Positions 36,248 through 44,855 of a stretch of 64,000 bases of DNA are shown in pieces (the first letter of the stretch is position 1; every line of letters begins with the position of its first letter). Source of the DNA: Nocardioides iriomotensis (GTDB taxonomy: Bacteria > Actinomycetota > Actinomycetes > Propionibacteriales > Nocardioidaceae); contig NZ_SDPU01000023.1 of NCBI RefSeq assembly GCF_004168035.1, positions 124,001 through 188,000 on the forward strand, in the 5' to 3' direction. The translations under genes were made by a program, and so were the position numbers. The notes beneath the pieces were generated by a model, which worked only from the letters and a program-made list of their open reading frames with translations, had not been told where the DNA came from and ran no database searches.

Positions 36248-36841
36248 CTACCGGACCCGACCGTAGGAGACCGCCGAGGTCCAGATCCGCTCCTTGCGGA
36301 CCCGGGTGCCGGAGTACGGCGAGTGCAGGACCTGGTGGTGCCCCGCGTAGAACCCGACGTGGTAGACGCTTCCGCCGCTCTGGAAGAAGACCAGGTCGCC
36401 GGGGCGGGCGGCCCGCGCCGGGATGGGCCGGGTGGCGCCGCGCTGGGCGGACGAGGTACGCGGGATCGGTACGCCGGCGCGGCGGAAGGCGTACGACGTC
36501 AGGCCCGAGCAGTCGAAGGCGTTCGGCCCGGCGGCGCCGTAGCGGTACGGGTCGCCCTTCTGGGCGGCGGCGACGCGGAAGGCGCGGATCGCGGCGCCTC
36601 CGGCGTGCTTGGCGCGGTGGTGACGCTTCGCACGGTGCTGCTTGTGGTGGTGCTTGTGGTAGTGCTTGCGGTGGTGCGAGTCGGTGCCGGCCCGGGAGTC
36701 GCTGTGGCTCGCCCGGGTGGAGGCGGGCTCGTCGGCGATGGACGGCGCGGCGCTCAGACCGGTGACGGCCACGGCGACGGCCGTGGCGATGGTGAGCAGG
36801 ACGGATCGGACGGCCCGCGGGCGGGCAGGGGTGATGGGCAT
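36248..36841 (-). CDS. Secreted NlpC/P60 (C40) cell-wall peptidase
   Basis: 197 residues: signal peptide (about 1-36, RSVLLTIATAVAVAVTGLSA), a His/Lys-rich linker (about 55-80, with KHYHKHHHKQH), then an NlpC/P60 domain. Catalytic Cys111 is in AFDCSGLTSYAF and His161 in VYHVGFYAGHH. It would cleave D-Glu-(meso)DAP-type bonds in peptidoglycan outside the membrane. The His-rich linker might bind metal or anionic wall polymers. The ATG at 36841 is the obvious start; ribosome site is weak and no DevR-type box was found. Confidence 0.88.
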   Translation of the reverse strand: MPITPARPRAVRSVLLTIATAVAVAVTGLSAAPSIADEPASTRASHSDSRAGTDSHHRKHYHKHHHKQHRAKRHHRAKHAGGAAIRAFRVAAAQKGDPYRYGAAGPNAFDCSGLTSYAFRRAGVPIPRTSSAQRGATRPIPARAARPGDLVFFQSGGSVYHVGFYAGHHQVLHSPYSGTRVRKERIWTSAVSYGRVR

Positions 36842-37198
36842 GAGTGATGTTTCCGGCGCACGCCTACGAGAGATGACCTGTCGGATTCGAGGCGCCGTGC
36901 CTCGGCCGACCGGACCGTGCCGGTCCGGTCGTGCTTCACCCCGAGCCGCCGGCCACCGTGAGGAGGTGCTGACGACGTGCTGCCGGGTCTCCCGCGCTCG
37001 TCACCACCACGAGGATCTCGTGGAACATCCGGCGACGTGACGAGCTTCGGCGCGGTCCGGACGGGCGCCAACCTGAACGGTGGACGCCTCGTGCTCCTAG
37101 GGTGTGGACAGCCGGCCGGGATCCCAAACGCCGTCTGGACCACGTGAACGGGGACTTGCGCGTCTCGTCCTGGTGCCGCCACGACGTCGTGCACGAGC

Positions 37199-37233
37199 GA
37201 ACCCCACCTCCGAGAGACTCGGGAGTGGGGTTC
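37199..37233. terminator. Strong hairpin, possible terminator
   Basis: GAACCCCACCTCCGAG (37199-37214), loop AGA, CTCGGGAGTGGGGTTC (37218-37233): 15 of 16 positions pair. No T-tract follows on either strand, so it may be a rho-independent-like stop or another RNA structure. It sits in the gene-poor stretch 36842-37645, where I see no intact gene. Confidence 0.5.
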
Positions 37234-37294
37234 TCGATGGTGTCGTCCGGGTCAACCGTCGCGCCCGATTCCGGACGCGGGTGGAGTCCCAAGC

Positions 37295-37445
37295 GTGACG
37301 AGCGACCCGCCCGGGGAACAACAGCATCGACGACGACTATCGGGACGCTCTGATCGAGGCATCCGTCACGGAAGGCCTCGCCGGGGCGAGACCGTGCGCG
37401 ATGGCGGACCCCGACCTGGACAGGTGGCTGGCTGCCCACCTGTGA
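37295..37445 (+). pseudogene. Frameshifted small gene remnant
   Basis: GTG at 37295 opens VTSDPPG, and one frame over the sequence continues NNSIDDDYRDALIEASVTEG and ends LDRWLAAHL before TGA (37443-37445). The second part has normal protein composition but no start codon of its own in frame, so a one-base shift near 37313-37325 would restore about 50 residues. The protein is not recognised. A sequencing error would look the same. Confidence 0.35.
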
Positions 37446-37581
37446 ACCCGGACGGGCCCCTTCAGCGCCGCCGGAGATCTGATGCGGACACCTCGTCACG
37501 ATCCCGCGCCCTCCGCTCGCGCGATCCGGCAGTCAGACGACAAGGCGGGAACACCTCGAGGGCCGAGGGGCATGTCATCCG

Positions 37582-37624
37582 GTGACCTTGCGCCCTGCCG
37601 AGCGGCCCCGCGCTGCGGTGGACT
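37582..37624 (+). promoter_or_regulatory. DevR-type box upstream of the CPBP operon
   Basis: Box GTGACCTTGCGCCC (37582-37595), 23 bp, then TGGACT (37619-37624), a poor -10. The rightmost box found in the window. Confidence 0.45.
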
Positions 37625-37645
37625 GGGTCCTGAAGGTGATGCGCG

Positions 37646-38494
37646 ATGATGCCCGGCCCGACCACCGACTCCTCCGAACGCGCGCGGACGAACGTCCTTG
37701 CGGCCCGCACGGGACGCTGGCTCACGGCCCATCCGGTGCTCGGGTACGTCCTCCTCGCCTACCTGTTGTCGTGGCCGGTGTGGGTCCTCGCCCACGCGAC
37801 GGGGTCGTTCGCGCTGGTGGTGCTCGGCGGGTTCGGCCCGGCCGGAGCCGCAGCCGTGACTCTCCGCCTGACGGGGCGACCGCTGCGCCCTTGGCTCCGT
37901 GGACTCCTGGCGTGGCGGGTTCGACCGCGCTTCTACGCCTACGCGCTCCTGCTCCCTGCGGCCGTCTACGGAGTCGTGAACCTCACCATGCAGGCGCTCG
38001 GAGCGGACGTGAACTGGTCGCTCCTGCCCGCCCGGGTTCCCGGCTATCTGGTCAACCTGGTGCTCACCGCCGCGTTGCTCGGCGGGCTGGAGGAACCCGG
38101 GTGGCGCGGATACGCGCTGCCCCGTCTGCAGGAGCGGCACACGCCGTTCGTGGCCACGACGCTCCTCGGACTCGCCTGGGGTGTGTGGCACGTCCCCCTC
38201 TACGGGCCGGCCGGCTTCGTCGTACCCCTGGTGCTGGCGTTCTTCTACACCTGGCTCTTCAACCGCACGGGCAGCGTCTTGATGTGCGTCCTCCTGCACG
38301 GCAGCTTCACCGCAGCCCAGGACGGCCTGCTGCTGACCCCTGACTCGATGACCGTCGATGCGGTCATCCTCGGCACCTACCTCCTGGCCGCCGGCGCCGT
38401 GCTGGTGCTCACCAGGGGCCGCCTCGGCGCTCCTGTGCCGCAGGCCGAGGCGCCGCCCACGATCGATCCCATCACCGGGACGAGGACGCCCTGA
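37646..38494 (+). CDS. CPBP-family intramembrane endopeptidase
   Basis: 282 residues, about seven to eight helices. The CAAX/Abi (CPBP) motifs are present: EEPGWRG with Glu149/Glu150, GLAWGVWHVPLYG, and HGSFTAAQDG. Such proteases act inside the membrane; in bacteria they serve in bacteriocin immunity or cleavage of small membrane proteins, mostly uncharacterised. Two adjacent ATGs (37646, 37649) are possible starts; the ribosome site GAAGG is modest. It is first of a three-gene unit with two unknown membrane proteins. Confidence 0.85.
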   Translation: MMPGPTTDSSERARTNVLAARTGRWLTAHPVLGYVLLAYLLSWPVWVLAHATGSFALVVLGGFGPAGAAAVTLRLTGRPLRPWLRGLLAWRVRPRFYAYALLLPAAVYGVVNLTMQALGADVNWSLLPARVPGYLVNLVLTAALLGGLEEPGWRGYALPRLQERHTPFVATTLLGLAWGVWHVPLYGPAGFVVPLVLAFFYTWLFNRTGSVLMCVLLHGSFTAAQDGLLLTPDSMTVDAVILGTYLLAAGAVLVLTRGRLGAPVPQAEAPPTIDPITGTRTP

Positions 38495-38506
38495 GAGGAG
38501 CGCGTC

Positions 38507-39073
38507 ATGGAGAAGATCATGTGGCTCGTGCTGGGTGGTGTCGCCTTCGTTGCGGCGCTGCGCGCCGGCGACAGCCAGCGCGCCAGGCTGGTCGGTCGCT
38601 GGGCAGTGGGTGTCCTCTTCATCGCGTTCGGCGCGGCCGTGAACGCGATCTACGTGACGGTGGGCACGGACGCGTACGCCTCCTTCGCCGACGCGTCGCC
38701 GTTCGCGTTCGTCCGGGACACCTGGGAGTCGCTGGTGGTGCCCCACCAGGGGTTCTTCATCACGGTGCTGATCGTCGCGGAGGCGACGGCGGGCTTGCTC
38801 GTCCTGGCCGGGGGACGGATGACCCAGCTCGGCCTGGTGTCCTTGATGGCGTTCCACGTCGGACAGCTCGCGTTCGGCGGGGTGCTGTGGGTGTGGGCCC
38901 CGTTCATGCTGGTCACGCTCGGCCTGCTCCTGCGCGCCGAACGCTGTGCCGCGGAAGCAGAGCTCGCGCGCCCGCGTCCCGAGCAGGGGTTGCCCGGGCC
39001 GACCGAGCTGGTGGCCGACGACGGACCGCTGCCGCTCCCGGGAAGGACCGGTCATGTCGATCGACACGCGTGA
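38507..39073 (+). CDS. Unrecognised membrane protein
   Basis: Not recognised. 188 residues with four to five helices (MWLVLGGVAFVAALRAG, GRWAVGVLFIAFGAAVNAIY, GFFITVLIVAEATAGLLVLA, FGGVLWVWAPFMLVTLGLLL) and a Pro-rich cytoplasmic tail of about 40 residues. The pattern is like small DoxX or integral-membrane families but no diagnostic motif is visible. The ATG at 38507 has GAGAGGAG upstream, 12 nt after the CPBP gene. Its end overlaps the next gene by 20 bp, so the three are co-translated. Confidence 0.7.
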   Translation: MEKIMWLVLGGVAFVAALRAGDSQRARLVGRWAVGVLFIAFGAAVNAIYVTVGTDAYASFADASPFAFVRDTWESLVVPHQGFFITVLIVAEATAGLLVLAGGRMTQLGLVSLMAFHVGQLAFGGVLWVWAPFMLVTLGLLLRAERCAAEAELARPRPEQGLPGPTELVADDGPLPLPGRTGHVDRHA

Positions 39074-40034
39074 CCCGCGTCCGCGTACCAACCCGGGGCG
39101 TGCCGCTCGAGGCCTGAGCCCGCTCATACAGGTGCTGGCGTGGTCGCTGGCGGTGCTCGTGCTTGTTGCCTCGCTGATGGGCGTTCTTGTCGACGGCGTC
39201 TACGCCGGCGCCGAGTCCACGTCGGCCATGCTGCGCGCGTACGACCTGGTGAGCCTGGCGCTTGTGGTCCCGGCCCTCGCGCTGGCAACGGTCGGAGCAC
39301 GGCGCGGTTCGATGCGCTCCCGGTTGAACGTCGCCGGGCTGGCTGCCTACGTCGTCTACACCTACGCCTACTACCTGTTCGGCACCGGGTTCAACGACCT
39401 CTTCCTTCTCCACACAGCAGTCTTCGGCGCGGCGTTCTGGCTGCTCGTGCTCACGCTGACCGGAGTGGACGGCGCGGCGTTGGCGGGTCGCTCCGGATCA
39501 CAGAAACACCGGCGCGCGGCCGCGGCCATCCTCGCGCTGCTCGCCGCGGCCCTCGGTGGCATGTGGGTCTACTGGGCGGTGGACAACGCCGTGACCAACG
39601 TGGTGCCGGTCGGCAGCCAGCTGGTCGAGACCGGCCTCGTCGTCCACCTGGGCATGGCGTTGGACCTGGCGCTGCTGGTGCCGTTGTACGCTGCCGCCGC
39701 GGTCCTGCTGTGGAGGCGCCTGGCGTGGGGCTACATCCTCGCCTGCCTGGCGCTGCTGCCCGGCATCCTGCACCAGGTCAGCTACCTGGTGGCCATGCCG
39801 ATCCAGGTCGCCGAGGACGTGCCCGGTGCGGTCGGGACCGACGGGGCAGAGCCGATCATCGTGCTGCTCTACCTGGCTGCGACGGCCCTCCTCCTGGGCG
39901 GCACGCGGGACGCGACCGTTGAGGACGAGAAGAGGACGCGACTCGCGGGCGAGACTTCCGGTCCACGCGGAGCCTCCGGGGCGTCCGGTGCATCCGGCGG
40001 TGCGGGATGGTGGCGGCGGGGACGCCGGCCCTGA
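39054..40034 (+). CDS. Unrecognised membrane protein
   Basis: Not recognised. 326 residues with about eight helices, for example LIQVLAWSLAVLVLVASLMG, DLVSLALVVPALALATVGA, LHTAVFGAAFWLLVLTLTG and WGYILACLALLPGILHQVSY. The C-terminal 40 residues are Gly/Ser/Arg-rich (GASGASGASGGAGW). No catalytic motif. The ATG at 39054 has GGAAGG 7 nt upstream and lies inside the previous gene. Last gene of the CPBP unit and last protein gene of the island before the tRNA. Confidence 0.7.
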   Translation: MSIDTRDPRPRTNPGRAARGLSPLIQVLAWSLAVLVLVASLMGVLVDGVYAGAESTSAMLRAYDLVSLALVVPALALATVGARRGSMRSRLNVAGLAAYVVYTYAYYLFGTGFNDLFLLHTAVFGAAFWLLVLTLTGVDGAALAGRSGSQKHRRAAAAILALLAAALGGMWVYWAVDNAVTNVVPVGSQLVETGLVVHLGMALDLALLVPLYAAAAVLLWRRLAWGYILACLALLPGILHQVSYLVAMPIQVAEDVPGAVGTDGAEPIIVLLYLAATALLLGGTRDATVEDEKRTRLAGETSGPRGASGASGASGGAGWWRRGRRP

Positions 40035-40097
40035 CCGTCTGGTCCCGCTCCCCGACGGGGATCCCGCCCGCCGGGGCGTGGGACGAGTCCCACGATG

Positions 40098-40185
40098 TGG
40101 TGTCCGAGGGGGGACTTGAACCCCCACCCTCTATACGAGGACTAGCACCTCAAGCTAGCGCGTCTGCCTATTCCGCCACCCGGAC
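40098..40185 (-). tRNA. tRNA-Leu (anticodon GAG)
   Basis: Minus strand, 88 nt with encoded CCA. Acceptor GTCCGGG pairs with CTCGGAC; anticodon arm CTAGC-TTGAGGT-GCTAG gives anticodon GAG, reading CTC; a long variable arm and the T arm GGGGGTTCAAGTCCCCC follow, as expected for a class II leucine tRNA. Confidence 0.95.
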
Positions 40186-40309
40186 AAAGGTGATGTTTCG
40201 CGCCCTGCGACGTGCCGGGCACGGCGTCGAGCGCGGCGGTAACTGTAGCAAAGGAAGCCCCGGAACCTCGCATCGGGCGCCCCTGTCGGGCAAGTGCCAG
40301 GATGGGGAG

Positions 40310-41653
40310 ATGAGCACCCACGACGGCACGGACACCGGTACGGACGCACGCGGGTACGACCCGGCCGCAGAGGTCGTCGACATCTGCCGCGACCTGATCC
40401 GGATCGACACCACCAACTTCGGTGACGGATCCGGGCCGGGGGAGCGCAAGGCGGCCGAGCACGTCGCGGCGCTCCTCGAAGAGGTCGGGATCGAGGCCGA
40501 GCTGTTCGAGGGCAAGCCGGGGCGCACCAACGTCATCGCCCGCTGGGGCGGTACGGCGAACGGGCGGCAGGACCCGCTGCTCCTGCACGGCCACCTCGAC
40601 GTCGTACCGGCGGAGGCCGACGACTGGCAGGTGCACCCGTTCAGCGGCGAGATCCAGGACGGCTACCTGTGGGGCCGGGGCGCGGTGGACATGAAGGACT
40701 TCGACGCCATGCTGCTCAGCCTGGTGCGCGCCCGCGCCCGGGCCGGCCGCGAGCCCGACCGCCCGACGGTGCTCTGCTTCACCGCCGACGAGGAGGCCGG
40801 CGGCCACGACGGCGCCGAGCAGGTCGTCCTGCAGCGTCCCGACCTGCTCGAGGGGTGCCGCGAAGCGATCGGCGAGGTCGGCGGGTTCAGCACCACCATC
40901 CGTGGCCGGCGGTTCTACCTCGTGGAGGCGGCCGAGAAGGGCATGGCCTGGATGAGGCTCACCGCGACCGGCAACGCCGGCCACGGCTCGATGCGGCACC
41001 CGGACAACGCGGTGACCCGCCTGGCCCAGGCCGTCGGCCGGATCGGCACCCACGAGTGGCCGGTGCGGCTGACCCCGTCGATGCAGGTGCTGCTCGCGGC
41101 GGTCGGCGACGTGGCCGGCACCGAGGCGACGCCGGAGAACGCCGAGGTGCTCGTCGAGGAGTTCGGCTCGGCCGCGCGGATGCTCGGCGCGGTGATCCGC
41201 AACACGACCAACCCGACGATGCTCGGCGCCGGCTACAAGGTGAACGTCGTGCCCGGCGAGGCGACCGCCCACGTCGACGGCCGCTTCCTGCCCGGCCACG
41301 AGGACGAGTTCTTCGCCACCCTGCAGGAGCTCGTCGGCGACGGGATCGACATCGACTTCGTCAGCAAGCAGTCCGGCCTGGAGACGACGTTCGACGGCGA
41401 CCTGGTCGATGCGATGACCGCGTCGATCCTCGCCGAGGACCCCGGCGCCACGGTCGCGCCGTACCTCATGTCCGGCGGCACCGACGCCAAGCACTGGGAC
41501 AAGCTCGGGATCCGCTGCTTCGGGTTCAGCCCGCTGCGGCTGCCGGCCGACCTCGACTTCACCGCGCTGTTCCACGGCGTCGACGAGCGGGTGCCGACCG
41601 ACGCGCTGGAGTTCGGCGCGCGGGTGCTCGACCGGTTCCTCGACCAGGTCTGA
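40310..41653 (+). CDS. M20/M25/M40 family metallopeptidase
   Basis: 447 residues. Zinc-site motifs: LLLHGHLDVVPAE, WGRGAVDMKDFDAM, FTADEEAGGHDGA and a C-terminal histidine in SGGTDAKHWDKLG; the dimerisation domain lies between about 200 and 320 (TGNAGHGSMRHPDNAV). It cleaves an amide, as amino- or carboxypeptidase or deacylase; the substrate is unknown. The ATG at 40310 lies 6 nt after CAGGAT, with GGGGAG overlapping, so it is either leaderless or uses that weak ribosome site. Next to DUF5703, a common arrangement in actinobacteria as far as I recall. Confidence 0.9.
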   Translation: MSTHDGTDTGTDARGYDPAAEVVDICRDLIRIDTTNFGDGSGPGERKAAEHVAALLEEVGIEAELFEGKPGRTNVIARWGGTANGRQDPLLLHGHLDVVPAEADDWQVHPFSGEIQDGYLWGRGAVDMKDFDAMLLSLVRARARAGREPDRPTVLCFTADEEAGGHDGAEQVVLQRPDLLEGCREAIGEVGGFSTTIRGRRFYLVEAAEKGMAWMRLTATGNAGHGSMRHPDNAVTRLAQAVGRIGTHEWPVRLTPSMQVLLAAVGDVAGTEATPENAEVLVEEFGSAARMLGAVIRNTTNPTMLGAGYKVNVVPGEATAHVDGRFLPGHEDEFFATLQELVGDGIDIDFVSKQSGLETTFDGDLVDAMTASILAEDPGATVAPYLMSGGTDAKHWDKLGIRCFGFSPLRLPADLDFTALFHGVDERVPTDALEFGARVLDRFLDQV

Positions 41654-41673
41654 GCCGGGTCCGAGCCGGGGGG

Positions 41674-41925
41674 TCAGACCAGCGTCGTCCGGCGCTGGCG
41701 GATGATCTTGCGCTTCAGCACGACCCGGCGGGTGCCGTCGTGGCCGATGCGCACCCGGTCGAGGACCCAGCCGCCGTGCTCGGCGCGCTCGACCAGCAGC
41801 CTGGTGACGAAGCTGCGCGAGAAGTCGCGGGGGATGGTCAGCCGCTCGAACTCGTACTCCACACCGGGACCGGTGGCCCGCCGCTGGGCGGTGGTGTGGA
41901 GCGCCGAGTGGGACATGCCCTTCAT
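41674..41925 (-). CDS. DUF5703 family protein
   Basis: 83 residues, basic: VEYEFERLTIPRDFSRSFVT, LLVERAEHGGWVLDRVRIGH, RRVVLKRKIIRQRR. This matches the short DUF5703 proteins of actinobacteria; no function is known. Two starts are possible: ATG 41925 or ATG 41916, the latter 7 nt after CACGAT and after AAGG. It is convergent with the M20 peptidase gene (20 nt). Confidence 0.8.
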   Translation of the reverse strand: MKGMSHSALHTTAQRRATGPGVEYEFERLTIPRDFSRSFVTRLLVERAEHGGWVLDRVRIGHDGTRRVVLKRKIIRQRRTTLV

Positions 41926-41964
41926 CGTGGCACGTCGGCCCCAGCCCTGTCCGCGAATCGCCCG

Positions 41965-42912
41965 TCAGTCGGACGACACGTCGTCGAGGGCTGCCACGAG
42001 CTCGTCGGGCAGCGTGCACTGCTCGGCGGTCAGCGACCCCTTCAGCTGGGCGGCCGTGCGGGCGCCGACGATCGGCGCGACCACCCCGGGGCGGTCGCGC
42101 ACCCACGCCAGGGCGACCTCGAGCGGGGTCCACTCCAGGCCGTCGGCGGCGCGGGCGACGGCCTCGACGATGCGCTTGCTGCGGTCGCCGAGGTAGCCGG
42201 CGACGAACCCCTGGAAGTGCGGGGAGGCGGCGCGGGAGTCGGCGGGGGTGCCGGTCCGGTACTTCCCGGTCAGCACGCCCCGGCCCAGCGGCGACCAGGG
42301 CAGCAGGCCCAGCCCCATCGCCCGAGCCGCGGGCAGCACGTCCTGCTCGGCCCGGCGGTTGAGCAGGGAGTACTCCACCTGGTGCGAGGCCAGCTGCGCC
42401 CGCCCGGGCACCGCCCGCTGCCAGGTCGCGGCCTGCGCGCTCTGCCAGCCGGTGTAGTTGGAGATGCCGACGTACGCCGCCCGTCCCGTCGAGACCGCGT
42501 AGTCCAGCGCCGACAGCGTCTCCTCCAGCGGGGTGTCGTCGGACCAGGCGTGCACCTGCCACAGGTCGATGTGGTCGACCCCGAGCCGGCGCAGCGACGC
42601 GTCGAGCGTGGCGACCAGGGCCCGGCGTGAGGTGTCGGTGCGGCGCTCGCCGCGGGCGCGGCCGATGCCGGCCTTGGTGGCGATCACCACGTCGTCGCGT
42701 CGCACGACGTCACCGACGAGCGCGCCGATCAGCTCCTCCGCGGCGCCGTCGCCGTACCCGGCAGCCGTGTCCAGCAGGTTGCCGCCGGCGTCGACGAACG
42801 CCACGAGCTGGTCGCGGGCCTCGTGCTCGTCGGTGTCGCGCCCCCACGTGAGCGTGCCGAGGCCCATCCGGGAGACCTGGAGGCCGGTGTTGCCCAGGAA
42901 GCGCTGCTGCAT
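41965..42912 (-). CDS. Aldo/keto reductase
   Basis: 315 residues, TIM barrel of the AKR superfamily: MGLGTLTWGRDTDEHEARDQ, DTAAGYGDGAAEELIG (Asp and Tyr of the tetrad), VIATKAGIG (Lys), IDLWQVHAW (His) and the NADPH-binding GARTAAQLKGSL near the end. It reduces aldehydes or ketones with NADPH; the substrate is unknown. The ATG at 42912 follows TAGAGT by 7 nt with no ribosome site, suggesting a leaderless transcript. Confidence 0.92.
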   Translation of the reverse strand: MQQRFLGNTGLQVSRMGLGTLTWGRDTDEHEARDQLVAFVDAGGNLLDTAAGYGDGAAEELIGALVGDVVRRDDVVIATKAGIGRARGERRTDTSRRALVATLDASLRRLGVDHIDLWQVHAWSDDTPLEETLSALDYAVSTGRAAYVGISNYTGWQSAQAATWQRAVPGRAQLASHQVEYSLLNRRAEQDVLPAARAMGLGLLPWSPLGRGVLTGKYRTGTPADSRAASPHFQGFVAGYLGDRSKRIVEAVARAADGLEWTPLEVALAWVRDRPGVVAPIVGARTAAQLKGSLTAEQCTLPDELVAALDDVSSD

Positions 42913-43004
42913 GGGCAGAACTCTATTTGGCGTCCGCCGCGCCCGGCCGCCGCCTCGCCGGGGGTGCCACGGGTCGGCACGCGGCGGGATCTAGGGTGTG
43001 GGCC

Positions 43005-43829
43005 GTGGCCGACTTCCTCAAAGCCGTCTTCCTCGGTCTGCTCCAGGGCCTCACGGAGTTCCTGCCGATCTCCAGCTCCGCCCACCTGCGGATCTTCCCG
43101 GAGCTGTTCGGCTGGGGCGACCCCGGCGCCGCGTTCACCGCCGTGATCCAGATCGGCACCGAGATCGCGGTGCTCCTGTACTTCCGCAAGGACATCTGGC
43201 GGATCGGCTCGTCCTGGGTGCGGTCGCTGTACAAGCCGGAGCTGCGCGGCGAGCTCGACAGCCGGATGGGCTGGTTCATCATCATCGGCTCGCTGCCGAT
43301 CGTGGTCCTCGGCGTGATCCTCAAGGACTACATCGAGACGCACTTCCGCAACCTGTGGGTGATCGGCACCACCCTGATCGTGCTCGGCATCATCCTCGGC
43401 ATCGCCGACCGCGTCGGCCGCACCGACCGCACCATCGAGCGGATGACGCTCAGGCACTCGGTCCTCATGGGCCTCGCCCAGGCCGCAGCGCTGGTGCCGG
43501 GCGTCTCGCGCTCGGGCGCGACGATCAGCATGGGCCGGTTCCTCGGCTACGACCGGGAGGCGGCCACCCGGTTCGCGTTCCTGCTGGCTATCCCCGCCGT
43601 CGTCGGCGCCGGGCTCTTCGAGCTCCCGGAGATCCCGCACGGGGACAACGCCTACGGCCCCTGGCCGACGCTGGTGGCGACGATCGTGTCCTTCGTGGTC
43701 GGGTACGCCGCCATCGCGTGGCTGCTCCGCTACGTCAGCACGCGGTCGTACCTGCCGTTCGTCATCTACCGGATCCTGCTCGGCGGCGGCACTCTGCTGC
43801 TGCTGTCCGCCGGCGTCCTGGCCGCCTGA
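43005..43829 (+). CDS. uppP: Undecaprenyl-diphosphatase UppP (BacA type)
   Basis: 274 residues, multi-pass membrane protein with both UppP signatures: GLLQGLTEFLPISSSAHLRI near the N-terminus and LVPGVSRSGATISMGRFLGY in the middle. It removes a phosphate from undecaprenyl diphosphate to recycle the lipid carrier for cell-wall synthesis and confers bacitracin tolerance. Start GTG 43005 is 7 nt after TAGGGT, again the leaderless spacing; upstream in-frame codons are not protein-like. Confidence 0.95.
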   Translation: MADFLKAVFLGLLQGLTEFLPISSSAHLRIFPELFGWGDPGAAFTAVIQIGTEIAVLLYFRKDIWRIGSSWVRSLYKPELRGELDSRMGWFIIIGSLPIVVLGVILKDYIETHFRNLWVIGTTLIVLGIILGIADRVGRTDRTIERMTLRHSVLMGLAQAAALVPGVSRSGATISMGRFLGYDREAATRFAFLLAIPAVVGAGLFELPEIPHGDNAYGPWPTLVATIVSFVVGYAAIAWLLRYVSTRSYLPFVIYRILLGGGTLLLLSAGVLAA

Positions 43830-43841
43830 CCGCCGCGCGCG

Positions 43842-44822
43842 CTAGAGCCAGCCGGACTTCTTGAACATCCGGTACAGCACGACCGACGCGACGATCATCA
43901 GCGCCAGCGCGTAGCCGTAGCCGAACCGCCAGTGCAGCTCGGGCATGTGCACGAAGTTCATGCCGTAGATGCCGGCGACCAGCGTGCCGACCGCGGCGAT
44001 CGCGACCCAGGCGGAGATCTTCCGCATGTCCTCGTTCTGCTCGACGCTGATCCGGGCGAGGTGCGCGTCGAACGCCGTCGACAGCAGCGAGTCGAGCGTC
44101 TCCACCGACTCCGACACCCGCACCAGGTGGTCGGCCACGTCCCGGAAGAACGGCGCGGCCTCCTGGCTCACCGCCGGGACCGAGCCGGTTGCGAAGCGCT
44201 TCATCGGCTCCCTGAGCGGGTTGACGGCCCGCCGTACCTCCGCGAGCTCGCGCTTGAGGATGTAGATCCGTCGGGAGTCCTGGGTGCGCTGCGGCGAGAA
44301 CACCGAGGCCTCGACCTCGTCGACGTCGATCTCGAGCTGGGTGGCGACCTCCTCGTAGGTGTCGACGACATGGTCGACGATCGCGTAGACGACCGCCGAC
44401 GGACCGTGCCCCAGCACCCCCTCGCGCGCCTCCAGTTGGAGCCGGGTGGTGTCCAGCGCGGTGCCCTCGCCGTGCCGGACGCTGATCACGAAGTCGCGGC
44501 CGACGAACACGTTGATCTCGCCGGTCTCGACGGCGTCCTCCTCGTCGACGTACCAGAGCGTCTTGAGGACCAGGAAGATGCCGTCGTCGTAGCGCTCGAG
44601 CTTGGGCCGCTGGTGCGCGTGCAGCGCGTCCTCGACGGCGAGCGGGTGCAGCGAGAAGGCCGCGGCCACCTGCTCGAGCTCGTCGCCGGACGGTTCGTGC
44701 ATGCCCACCCAGACGAAGTCGTGCGGCCCCGTCGTCGCGGCCCGCACCTCGTGCAGGTCCGCCTTGTCGCAGGACAGGGGGATGCGGACACCGTCGCGGT
44801 AGAGCGCGCTGTCGACGATCAT
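43842..44822 (-). CDS. corA: CorA-family magnesium/divalent cation transporter
   Basis: 326 residues: a large cytoplasmic domain (about 1-260) with the CorA pattern FVWVGMHEPSGDELEQVAA and ERYDDGIFLVLKTL, then two C-terminal helices with the pore motif YGMNF followed by VHMPELHWRFGYGYAL. It forms pentamers that let Mg2+ or Co2+ enter. The ATG at 44822 comes 7 nt after TAGGGT; the much longer in-frame reading upstream is antisense to the next genes. Convergent with uppP (12 nt). Confidence 0.92.
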   Translation of the reverse strand: MIVDSALYRDGVRIPLSCDKADLHEVRAATTGPHDFVWVGMHEPSGDELEQVAAAFSLHPLAVEDALHAHQRPKLERYDDGIFLVLKTLWYVDEEDAVETGEINVFVGRDFVISVRHGEGTALDTTRLQLEAREGVLGHGPSAVVYAIVDHVVDTYEEVATQLEIDVDEVEASVFSPQRTQDSRRIYILKRELAEVRRAVNPLREPMKRFATGSVPAVSQEAAPFFRDVADHLVRVSESVETLDSLLSTAFDAHLARISVEQNEDMRKISAWVAIAAVGTLVAGIYGMNFVHMPELHWRFGYGYALALMIVASVVLYRMFKKSGWL

Positions 44823-44855
44823 GCTCCCGACCCTAGGCCCAGTAGCCTCGTCGCC

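Noticed and set aside
37102-37353. 83-codon plus-strand frame in the gene-poor stretch
   Set aside because: It passes straight through the strong hairpin, has atypical composition and no ribosome site.
36936-37499. 187-codon minus-strand frame as a gene
   Set aside because: Low-complexity Arg/Gly/Ser composition, no ribosome site and no known motif; only its last 30 codons look slightly Usp-like, too short to call.
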